DNA of 64,000 nucleotides. Origin: Saccharum officinarum. Taxonomy: Eukaryota > Streptophyta > Magnoliopsida > Poales > Poaceae. Shown here one piece after another: positions 55,104-64,000 of the stretch; positions within the stretch are counted from its first letter, which is position 1, and each line of letters starts with the position of its first letter. Under the pieces are notes generated by a model that saw only the letters and a program-made list of their open reading frames with translations, ran no database searches and was not told where the DNA came from. The stretch covers positions 8,338,746 through 8,402,745 of the forward strand of contig CM036160.1 in NCBI GenBank assembly GCA_020631735.1. Direction: 5' to 3'. The position numbers were made by a program, and so were the translations under genes.

Positions 55104-55347
55104 GTGTATACTACCAACGAACGCCGCATGCAGCGAGCGAGGCTGCGAGAGAGACAAATATAACTATTTTTAGTGACACATTTTTTTATTTTGAAAAGGG
55201 AGCACAGATATAATATACTGTAGGCAAAACTGCGCTCGTGAGGCCCTCGAAAATTCCAAGTCTGCATAATGAATGCACAGTGAAGGTCTTTAGGAAAAAT
55301 ACCTACTGTATATGAGTTCGAAAAAAAAAGAGCAGCAACCGCGGGCA

Positions 55348-55594
55348 GGGGCTTGTTCAGTTACAATTTTTTTTTTGTAAAATGACTCTGTAGCACGTTT
55401 CGTTGTTATTTGACAATTAGTGTCCAATCATGATCTAATTAGGCTTAAAAGATTCGTCTCGTCCATTTCGTCTAAACTGTGTAATTAGTTTTATTTTTTA
55501 TCTATATTTAATATTTTATGCATGTGTCTAAAGATTCGATGTGATGAAGAATCTGGAAAATTTTGCAAAAGTTTCAAGAAACTAAACCGGCCCC
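55348..55594. mobile_element. MITE, GGCCTTGTTTAG family (member 8)
   Basis: Starts GGGGCTTGTTCAGTTAC and ends ACTAAACCGGCCCC; very close in sequence to member 4. Confidence 0.75.
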
Positions 55595-56148
55595 AGGTCT
55601 CGAGCCGAGCAGCAGATGCAGATGGCGGGTGGCAGCCGGGCGACCCACAGCATTACAGTACAGCAAGCAAGGGGTCGGGCGTCGGACCCGCTTTGCTAAT
55701 TGCTCGTGCCCCTGAGTCCTGATTTCCGACGATGATTTGATTTGATTTCAAACAGAACTCAACTTTTGCTTTTGAGACCATGTACTGCAAACAGCAACTT
55801 TAATCCGATTGAGTCCGTAGTATGCAGCAGGAGGAGGAGTAGTTGCATTGCTGGCATGGGTCATTGGGCCCTCAAACCTCAAGCTACGCTAAATAAAAGC
55901 TACTCCTAGACTAAATTTCCACCATATTTGCATCTCATATACGTCACAAATCCTAGCACCCACAAGGCAAGTAAGCACACCCCCTCAGGTCGACATCACT
56001 AGTTGGACGTAGCCGTATTACGAGAGAGACTTTGATATCATCTGACATCCAATTCGTGAGCCTTTTTAAGATTTGACACTCGTACATCGATGGCATGGTT
56101 AAATCTTGAAAGGCTCATGAATTCTCAATTTGTGAATTTTCTCACCGA

Positions 56149-56391
56149 CGCCTTGTTTAGTTTGCCTCAAAGTTCCAAGTTTTTTCACTCTCTCTCCATC
56201 ACGTCAATTTTTAACCGCTTGCATGGAGTATTAAATGTAAGTAAAAAAATAACTAATTACACAGTTTAGTTGGAAATCACGAGATGAATCTTTTGAGCCT
56301 AGTTGGTCCATGATTGGACAATATTTGCCAAATAAGACGAAAGTGGTACTATTCATCGGTTTGAAATTTTCTTCAATCTAAACACGGGCCG
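56149..56391. mobile_element. MITE, GGCCTTGTTTAG family (member 9)
   Basis: Starts CGCCTTGTTTAGTTTGCC and ends ATCTAAACACGGGC. Same subtype as members 2 and 12. Confidence 0.7.
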
Positions 56392-56505
56392 AGTGTATAC
56401 ACCCACGCACATTTTGTTGCGAGCTCCCCTATTCGCCGTACCTAGACTGTGGGTGACCTGATCAGGCTTACGTGGAGAGAGAGTGGAGAGAGAGATTCGC
56501 TCATA

Positions 56506-56749
56506 GGCTGTGTTTAGATGAGTTGAAAAGTGCACTATGCAAAAAAAGATTCCCCGTCACATCAAACTTGCGATACATGCATGGAGTACTAAATGTGGAT
56601 AAAATCAAAAACTAATTGTACAGTTTAGTTGTACTCTGCGAGACGAACGTTTTGAGCCTAATTAGTCAATGGTTGGACAATTATTACCAAATACAAACGA
56701 AATGCTACAGTGTATTTTGGCACTCCAAAATTTGGATCTAAACACAGCC
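56506..56749. mobile_element. MITE, GGCCTTGTTTAG family (member 10), 244 bp
   Basis: Perfect inverted ends GGCTGTGTTTAGAT / ATCTAAACACAGCC, flanked by ATA on both sides (56503-56505, 56750-56752). Confidence 0.85.
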
Positions 56750-56752
56750 ATA

Positions 56753-57892
56753 GTCGTGCGCCTCTGCTCGCTTCCAATTAAAGACGACAATGTCTCGGTT
56801 TCCTGATACCTTATTATTCTAAGTTTCTAACCCTGCGCATACGGTTGTCATTGTTCAGTGATTATTCCTTCCCAACCGCTGTCACGTGGATCCAGGAGAG
56901 GCCATACGCAGCCAGCTAGTTTGGTGATGGGGTGTACAGGCGAGCTAGCGCACACAACACTGACTGCACGTGGATGAAAAATGGATGCCTGCTGTTTCGA
57001 AAGAATCTAGTTCTCCCATCTCAAGTTCATCTGATCCGGTCAACCGTGCATGCATTCGTGCCATGCTCTCCTTACCTTACTTTTCCTTTTACTGTAGCCT
57101 CTTAATCTTTATCTAAATTATCTGGACCCCTTTTATTTGACGCATGCGTGTTACTTCAGATACCGGTGCGTGGGTCTTCCTCGCATCTTTTTTTTTCATC
57201 TAGTCATCTTCCCCAGCTTCCTCTTCCCCCGCCGGCCTCGTCCCCACCACCCAGGCTGCCGGCAACCTCACCACCCACCTCCTCGCCGCAGCCCCACTCT
57301 GCACTGACGTTGTGCTCGGTTGCCCCCACCGCATACCCTGCACCGGTTTTCGTCCATCGCCCGGCCGATGGCGTCCGCTGCCGCCGTGCCTCACCACTCT
57401 TGAACCACCACCGCCCCCCGGCCATCCCTCTAAGGCTAGAGGAGATTGGAGATTTCTTCAGAACTCAAACCCTAACCCTAAGCCTGTTTGCCCCACCGAT
57501 GGCAGCCGGTGGTGCCATTCCACCCACCCCGCACGCCTGCTACCCTCCCCTAACCGAGAGCCTTCACGAAGAAGACGCCATACGTTGGTACTGTTGCCAA
57601 TGCATGTGCGTAGAATAGTGATCGGTGAATTACCCTAGCATTATAAAAAGTAATGTAAGTACATTATTACATAAAGTATTTTGACAACAATATTTTTAAC
57701 AATGGTTCATTAAAAATTATTTGTGATAATATATCACCGCCGATTTCTAATGAAACTATGGTGAAAATGATTCTCACCGCCGGTTCGTATCACGAACCGT
57801 TTGTGAAAATTAATGGAGGTTTTCACCAATGATTCATAGGTTTACATCGGTCCCTATACTCTTCTTTATTTTAGATCATGAGATGACATGTC
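56753..57892. other. Intergenic, no gene supported
   Basis: A plus-strand 156-codon frame (57148-57618) is Pro/Ser-rich and has no domain. 57.7-57.85 kb holds short inverted words around ACCGCCGGTTCGTATCACGA, perhaps an old MITE. Confidence 0.3.
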
Positions 57893-58438
57893 CAGGGGTG
57901 GAGCCAGGATTTAGATAGGGGGGATCATCGAGTGTCCATAAAAAATATATGGTACCATAGTCAAATGTTGATGTTGGCTTAAAAAATAAATAGTGTCAAA
58001 TATCCTCTCTAACTCATAAGTTTTCGAGTCAAGTGGTATTTTTCTCGGGATATCAAAGTAAATTGGATGTGTGTGTAATTTAAGAAAATAAAGGATTCTA
58101 GATAAGAAAGTGGTAAGAGACAAAGAAAATATTAAAAATGTTTGGCTAGTTAGAAATTGTTTTAGGGTAAAATTGTTTTTTTTGAAAGGCAGGATAAAAT
58201 TGTTTACTAAGCTATTGTAGGAGACTGTAAGAGAAGGACCAAATTTAAAGTTGGTATTTCTTATGTTAACTTGCTAGATCTATCAGATTTATTTGAGAAA
58301 AATAATTTAGAACTACCTGAGAAGTCTTTGTTTACTTATAATTTTTAGGGATTAATGAGAACTAATGAGATGTATTAATGAAAAGTGTCAAACATTATGG
58401 GGGCCAGGCCCTTGCCCGCCTCCTTGTCTCCGCCCCTG
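57893..58438. mobile_element. Non-autonomous hAT-like element, 546 bp
   Basis: Ends CAGGGGTGGAGCCAGG and reversed CAGGGGCGGAGACAAGG, flanked by GACATGTC on both sides (57885-57892, 58439-58446), an 8-bp duplication. The interior is AT-rich without coding capacity. Confidence 0.85.
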
Positions 58439-58526
58439 GACATGTCTCTCCTTAACACTTCTCCTCCTCCTCCCCCCCCTCTCTCTCTCCTCTCCTTATC
58501 CTAGAGCTCCTACCCTCTCTTGCTAC

Positions 58527-58740
58527 TGTGCGTAAAGGAGATAAAGTTAGCGAAGTAAAAAAAAAATAACAATAGTTTCACTGGCTCTTAGTTATTTCTA
58601 CAGTATATAGAAGAGCCAAACTAGTCGGGCAAAAACACCAATTACAACACCTTTTTTTGTACGTAAATATATCTTGCATATATAGATGTACTATCCTCCG
58701 TTTCTCTTTACTTGGCAATTCTGGCCGTGGCAACATCAAG
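58527..58740. repeat. Third, partial copy of the duplicated block
   Basis: The stretch from GCGTAAAGGAGATAAAGTTA through TTGCATATATAGATGTACTA to CTTTACTTGGCAATT repeats 59085-59280 and 52972-53160. It is followed by a GC-richer unique part (58741-58890) before copy 2 starts. Confidence 0.8.
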
Positions 58741-59691
58741 CCTAGGCGCATGCCATCTTCTCTCGCCACTCCTCGCTCGTTCTTCGTATTCAACACCATG
58801 GCGATGGGTGCTCCGGCGCTCAGCTCAGGAACACAACCAATGAAGGAATGGAGAGGCAAGGATTAGAGTAGGAGGATGGTAGGGCAAGCACGCCGGTAGC
58901 TACGGCAACTGCCCCACCATGCCGATAGGGCTGGCTCTGCCCTGGAGCAAGAAGTTGTTGTCACTCGTGTACGCTGACAAAGAACAAGGAATGCCATGTT
59001 GTTCCAAATTACAAGTTATTTTGCCTTTTTGTAGATATATGTTTTTTCTAATCATACTTGGGATGCTCCTGCTTCTGGCTACTGTGCGTAAAGGAGATAA
59101 AGTTAGCGAAGTAAAAAATAACAATAGCTTCACTGGCTCTTAGTTATTTCTACAGTATATAGAAGAGCCAAACTAGTCGTGCAAAAACACCAATTACAAC
59201 ACCTTTTTTGTATGTAAATATATCCAGCATATATAGATGTACTATCCTCCGTTTCTCTTTACTTGGCAATTTTGCCCGTGGCACGGAGCCCAGGGAAATC
59301 CAGTGTGTTGCGTATTGACCAAAATGCACATTAGTTAAGGTTGTTGCTATGTAAGCACAACGCAGAATTTTTTTGAATGAGCAATGGTGGGTAAGGTGGA
59401 TGCTACCAAGGGCAATTTTGGAAATACAATCTTGGAAAGCATGAAGTGCCAAGTAAGTATTTAGAAAATCGAAAAAAATGATCAAAAGTACTCCGTAAGC
59501 ATTTTGAATCAAAGGTTGGTATATCAAAAAGATAGGTTCTATCTAGAAACACATGACATAATTTAAAATGGAGAAATTAGAATGTAGAATGTATAGATGA
59601 TAAATCCGGCGGGAGCCTTAAACATGGACAGCAGGTGTCATTAGGTAGAGGATTTGACCTGCAACTGCATATATTTAATTGTATATAAATA

Positions 59692-60061
59692 CAGGATTAC
59701 TCGGACGCAGTCGTCTGATGGTTTGCAAATCCATCAGGCACCTGCCTCCCCCTACGATTCGAGGACACACGTGATTTTGGAACATTCAACTTCTTTCGCA
59801 AGTCTGGCCGAATACGATGCCGAAGTGCTGCAGGGCGGAGGACGCGACGGTGACCCCCGACGGGTTGGCGCGGTGCCGCCGGCTGCAGCAGTCAGAGCTC
59901 TCGCGTCGGCTGGCGTCCTTCATGCGCGTCGCTGCCCAACAGCCCGCCGTCGTCAGACACCACAATGGAGGAAAGGACGGCAGCTTGAAGCAGCAGGCCG
60001 ATGGGGGAGCGGTGACTGATGGATAAGCTCTCCATCAGTCACCTGCTGAGGAGATATCCCC
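59692..60061. mobile_element. Small Mutator-like element with GC-rich interior, 370 bp (Pack-MULE candidate)
   Basis: It is flanked by the 9-bp duplication ATATAAATA (59683-59691, 60062-60070); the corresponding site in copy 1 (~53859-53867) has it once. Ends are imperfect inverted repeats of ~35 bp (about 22 matches), sharing GCAG and CTGATGG. The interior (59810-60020) is GC-rich unlike its surroundings and keeps a 69-codon frame (MPKCCRAEDATVTPDGLARC...), so it may hold a captured gene piece. I cannot name the source. Confidence 0.65.
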
Positions 60062-60073
60062 ATATAAATATAT

Positions 60074-60302
60074 GGCTGTGTTTAGTTCCCAAATTTAGAG
60101 TGCCAAAATTTACTGTAGCAAATTAATTGTCCAACCGTTGACTAATTAGGCTCAAAACGTTCGTCTCGCAAAGTACAACCAAACTGTGCAATTAGTTTTT
60201 GATTTTATCTACATTTAGTACTCTATGTATGTATCGCAAATTTGATGTGACGAAAAATCTTTTTTTTACATAGTCCACTTTTGAATGGAACTAAACACAG
60301 TC
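60074..60302. mobile_element. MITE, GGCCTTGTTTAG family (member 11), 229 bp
   Basis: Starts GGCTGTGTTTAGTTCCC and ends AACTAAACACAGTC; TAT on both sides (60071-60073, 60303-60305). It is absent from copy 1 of the duplication, which confirms the insertion. Confidence 0.85.
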
Positions 60303-61128
60303 TATTGAAAAACATAACACGAAGAGCGGAGAAAGACAAACAGAGTAACACAAAAGAAAGGAGAAGACAAGACAGGGAGTTCGCACGGACGCAATCATAG
60401 GGATTCCCCTCTCGCTCTCCAATCGCAGGTGGTGTGTGTTCTTTTTTCTTTTGAGGAAAAAACACTAGTACTACTACTTGTTCGTCTCACTGCTCAGTGG
60501 GTCCAAGGCATGCGGGACCCCGGTTGGAAGTCACGTACTACACTGCTACACTCCCGGGCCGTGCCATGATTAATCAGACTCGTGGTCGACGAGCAGGGCG
60601 ATGACGAGCGCAGTGATGGTTAAGCTCGAGCACTTGAGGCCTTGAGCTGTTCTACTAGTACTACTATTTTTTCTATTTTTCAGGAAAATTTTTAAAAGTG
60701 TGGTTGGTTGTTTTCAGTGGCAGGCTTTTGAGACCATGTACTGCAAACAGCAACTTTAATCCGATTGAGTCCGTAGTATGCAGCAGGAGGAGGAGGAGTT
60801 GCATTGCTGGCATGGGTCATTGGGCCCTCAAACCTCAAGCTACGCTAAATAAAAGCTACTCCTAGGCTAGCTGGTGAACAGGTGAAGCCAAAGCAAAGAT
60901 TAAGAGCCTCCTTTTTCTTTGCTTTGCCTTGCTCCCGGCCTGTCTGTCTGTCTCTGTCCTCTTCTCGGCTGGCACTAATCATGGCGCTAATGACCGCTGG
61001 CCTGCCACTGCTCACCAACGACGCTGAATCTCCGCCCGGAAATCTTGCTTTTGTTCGGTCGATCCGATCGTGTGCTACACTCCAGGTTCAGCCTTTATCA
61101 TGCATTCGTTTCGTTCAGCAGATGTTTA

Positions 61129-61367
61129 GGCCTGGTTTAGATGCACCCTAAAAGTTAGAATTTTTTCACTCTTTCCATCACATCAATCTTTGGACTCATG
61201 CATGAAGTAGTAAATGTAGGTAAAAAATAACTAATTACACAGTTTAGTTGGAAATCACGAGATGAATCTTTTGAGCCTAGTTGGTTTACGATTGGACAAT
61301 ATTTGCCAAATAAGACGAAAGTGATACTATTCATCGAGTTCATTTCTTTTGCAATCTAAACGAGCCC
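61129..61367. mobile_element. MITE, GGCCTTGTTTAG family (member 12)
   Basis: Starts GGCCTGGTTTAGATGC and ends ATCTAAACGAGCCC; TTA on both sides (61126-61128, 61368-61370). Confidence 0.8.
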
Positions 61368-61524
61368 TTACTTGCGCTGCTGCTGTACGCAGTATATGCT
61401 GTACGGAGTAGCACTCTTCTACGCTACTGTAGTTCCGAGTTTGGCAGAGCAAATTAAATCCACCTACACCACACGTACTTTAGCCCCTCAGCTCGGATTA
61501 ATTAACTGCACCTGCTCGCACTCA

Positions 61525-61767
61525 GGCCGCGTTCACTTGGCATGCGAACCCAAAATATTTCATCTTTCACCTATCACATCGAATCTTTGAACATATGCAT
61601 GGAGCATTAAATGTAGGTAAAAAAAATAACTAATTACATAGTTTGTCTGTAAAGTTCGAGATGAATCTTTTGAGTCTAATTAATCCATAGTTGGACAAAT
61701 TTTACCAAATAACAACGAAAAATTTTACAGTAACTTTTCACCCAATTTTTCTCAACTAAACACACCC
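61525..61767. mobile_element. MITE, GGCCTTGTTTAG family (member 13)
   Basis: Starts GGCCGCGTTCACTTGG and ends AACTAAACACACCC; TCA on both sides (61522-61524, 61768-61770). Confidence 0.8.
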
Positions 61768-61904
61768 TCAGCTCGTAAAGTTTCGGTTTGTTTTTATCTA
61801 CAGTACTGATGAAGACCACGCCATGGCCGGTCTCACTGCTCATCAGCTCTGGCGGCCGGCCGTTTTCTCTATTCTATACTCTGTCATCATCACATAATTA
61901 GTCT

Positions 61905-62187
61905 GGCCTGGTTTAGATCCCAAATTCTCCCCTAAATTTCACTATGCAAAAAATAGATTCCCCATCACATCAAAATGCCGGCAAATGCATGGAGTACTAA
62001 ATGTAGGTGAAATCAAAAACTAATTGCACAGTTTTGTTGTACTTTGCGAGACGAACATTTTGAGTCTAATTAATCAATTTTTAAACATTTTTTGCACTAA
62101 AAAACAAAAGCTGCTACAGTGTTCCGACCGGAACACTGTAGCAGCAGAGACCAATTCGGGCACCGAATACCGGATCTAAACACGGCC
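61905..62187. mobile_element. MITE, GGCCTTGTTTAG family (member 14), 283 bp
   Basis: Starts GGCCTGGTTTAGATCCC and ends GGATCTAAACACGGCC; TCT on both sides (61902-61904, 62188-62190). It contains a perfect hairpin CTACAGTGTTCCG / CGGAACACTGTAG near 62120, related to member 5. Confidence 0.85.
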
Positions 62188-62399
62188 TCTATATGTAGGG
62201 AGCTAGCAAGGTCGTTACAAAAGGATGCGATCAGACGATCCGGAATTTTTAATCCCCTCGTCTTCATCAGTCAGACAGTAACAGATCCTCCGCTGCGTGG
62301 AGTCACCCAGGCCAGCCAGACCATGGGAAGGAATAGGGCTCTAATTTGACCACGCCATCCTGCGACAGGTAGTGTAATTAACAAACCAGCTGTTGCACT

Positions 62400-62596
62400 A
62401 GGCCGTATCCACTCCCTTGGCTGCAGCCAGCTGCGAAACACTCGTAGACTAATTGCATGTATGTCGGTACAGATTAAGAGTAATTTACGAGACGAATCTA
62501 TTAAGCCTAATTAGTCCAAGATTGGAAACTTTTTGTCAAATAAGACGAAAGTGCTATAGTGTTTGCTAAACTTTAACTCCTCAAACCAAACACCCC
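62400..62596. mobile_element. MITE remnant related to 62801-63030
   Basis: The core GACGAATCTATTAAGCCTAA and TGTCAAATAAGACGAAAGTG, then ACCAAACACCCC at the right end. The left end is replaced by unrelated sequence. Confidence 0.55.
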
Positions 62597-62800
62597 TGAT
62601 TAAACTACTTGCAACAGAGACTGACAACCAAACCTGTCAAACTTGGCCTGTTTCCAGTTGAATGTACGGGATGGGACTTGGGAGGCAGATTTGGGTAGCT
62701 ACCTTCTCCAAAGCAACTCGTGAGTGCCTTCTCGACAGAGTTGGAGGGCGGCCCCGTGGAGGTGAAATAATTAGGGCATGTTTGGAGGATCTAAAACTAA

Positions 62801-63030
62801 GGAGGTGTTTGGTTATGGTGTTAAAGTTTAACAAACATTGTAGCACTTTCGTTTTATTTGACAAAAAGTTTTCAATTTTGGACTAATTAGGCTTAATAGA
62901 TTCGTCTCGTAAATTACTCCTAATCTGTACCGACATGCATGCAGTTAGTCTACATTTAATACTCTATGCATTTGAGGGAACATTGATGTGATGAGAGTTA
63001 AACTTTAACCTCATGTAACCAAACAGGGCC
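62801..63030. mobile_element. MITE with GGTGTTTGGTTA ends
   Basis: Left GGAGGTGTTTGGTTATGG and reversed right GGCCCTGTTTGGTTACAT, both running into a TTAAAGTTTAA word. The interior is the reverse orientation of the remnant at 62400. Confidence 0.7.
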
Positions 63031-63231
63031 TACGTTTAGATGGACTAAAATTTAGTTGAGCTAAAGTTTATGTAGATCACTTCTAGTCAAATGGTGTTTG
63101 GATACATGGACTAAAAGTGAAGTAAAAGCACAAAAAAAGAACCTACACATAGACTCATGGTCACTTTTTAGTCCACATTTGCCAACTAATGGACTAATTG
63201 CAAGTTGAAGTAGGTATCCAAACAGGTCCTT
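63028..63231. mobile_element. MITE with GGCCTACGTTTAGATGGAC / GTATCCAAACAGGTCC ends
   Basis: It shares its first bases with the end of the preceding MITE, indicating adjacent or nested insertion. Interior words GGACTAAAA / TTTTAGTCC form the inverted structure. Confidence 0.6.
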
Positions 63232-63769
63232 AGCAAGGCCTCTTGTGATGGTGTCCTATGACGTTAGGGGGCTAATAGCTTCTAGCATATAGCGTAAATG
63301 TTCATGTCGGTGTGTTTTGTATCACAAACTAGTAAATTTAGTATAGTGTGTTAGTTCAGATGGTTTAACACTAAGAAATTTAGAGATGTATACTAGTTTA
63401 GATAATGATCCCTACGTCCAATGTGGATGTATTCATGTTCCTAGGCACCAAAACCTCTGGTTTGCACTCAGAGTTAAAAACAGGAGCGAGATAGTTGACA
63501 ATGTCTAGTGATTATGATACCGCATAAGAAAAAGTATAGGGGCCCCACATGTCAGTCGGACAGGATGAGGCTCTCCACTAATGTTGCTTCGCCCTCTCCT
63601 CCACTGTTGTTGTACGTCATGGGTGAGTGGCAGAAAATTCAGACCCATCCCCCATCAAATCTGCTGACATGGGAAGGGAAGGGACTTGCCCTAGTGGTTT
63701 GCCCACGCCTAGGTTAGCGGAGCAATGCCGTCACGATTGCCGTCGTCGTCTTCCATTCCACATAGGAAA

Positions 63770-64000
63770 AAGTCTACTTGACCCCCCCAACTATGGGGGG
63801 TCGTCTACTTTATCCTCGAACTATGAAACGGTCTAATTTACCCTCTGAACTTTGCAAAACCGGCCAAATCACCCCTCGAGCGGTTTTGGGCGGTGGTTTT
63901 GCTACAGTAACAGCTGTTTTGCTACAGTAACAGCGGTTTTGTCTTTTTCTTTTTTTATTTATTTCGTCTGAATCTTTGAAAAATCATAGTAAATCACAGA
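63770..64000 (+). mobile_element. Start of a DNA transposon, cut by window end
   Basis: TTGACCCCCCCAACTATGGG, then CGAACTATGAAACGG, CTCTGAACTTTGCAAAACCG and a duplicated TTTTGCTACAGTAACAGC (63898 and 63918) is the wording of a common grass DNA transposon end. The other terminus is outside the window. Confidence 0.45.

Larger units (their letters stand above)
58895..60720. repeat. Tandem segmental duplication, copy 2
   Basis: Counterpart of 52840-54270. It lacks the Tourist-like MITE (single TAA at ~59353) and contains a 370-bp Mutator-like element (59692-60061) and a MITE (60074-60302) that copy 1 lacks. At 60720 it is joined to the piece that in copy 1 lies 1.5 kb farther on (55767). Confidence 0.85.

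Noticed and set aside
58919..59143. Small gene starting MPIGLALPWSKKLL
   Set aside because: It lies in both copies of the duplication but is broken by a stop in copy 1 and resembles no family; probably non-coding.
1..64000. CRISPR arrays, operons, phage or bacterial features
   Set aside because: None present; the window is plant nuclear DNA.

Overview
This is nuclear DNA of a plant, almost certainly a panicoid grass (sorghum/sugarcane/Miscanthus-like; the genus is inferred only). The evidence is grass-type genes with plant introns (DUF4220/DUF594 membrane protein, L-type lectin receptor kinase, DUF1005 protein), long-LTR chromoviral and copia retrotransposons, a CACTA element with TTTGCCGAG arrays, and dense grass MITEs. 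Two 100-N runs (12975-13074, 30871-30970) show that it is a draft assembly.

Layout. 1-2399: pieces of two reverse-strand LTRs. 2400-12974: a nested Tekay/Del-like Ty3/gypsy element with ~2.9-kb LTRs; its gag body and protease active site are deleted, and it carries an intact extra 234-aa ORF. 13.1-15.8 kb: a frameshifted CAF1-deadenylase fragment and intergenic DNA. 15.8-18.1 kb: intact DUF4220/DUF594 gene, followed by a 341-bp hAT element. 20.7-22.7 kb: intact single-exon lectin receptor kinase (minus strand). 25.3-26.3 kb: a broken paralogue that stops at the start of the kinase domain. 27.3-28.8 kb: CACTA element with intact ends and an AGA target duplication. 29-37 kb: mostly anonymous, with two exons of an SVP-clade MADS-box remnant at 33.2-33.5 kb. 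39.2-40.5 kb: truncated copy of the 3' end and flank of a DUF1005 gene, cut by a decayed copia element (40.5-46.1 kb) and followed by gypsy gag-like debris. 48.5-50.1 kb: the complete two-exon DUF1005 gene. 50.4-64 kb: MITE-rich DNA built around a tandem duplication (52.8-54.3 and 55.8-55.9 kb against 58.9-60.9 kb). Differences between these two copies show exact empty sites for a Tourist-type MITE, a small GC-rich Mutator-like element and a third MITE.

Only three host genes look intact: the DUF4220/DUF594 protein, the lectin receptor kinase and the DUF1005 protein. I see no pathway linking them; the two lectin-receptor loci are a local tandem family. The retrotransposon's late pol breaks are all single-base indels, mostly in homopolymers, so consensus error must be considered before decay is inferred. 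No single undescribed 'system' stands out. The best candidates are the retrotransposon with an extra ORF and two ATGs that each sit directly behind a possible splice acceptor, and the duplicated block that works as a record of transposition.
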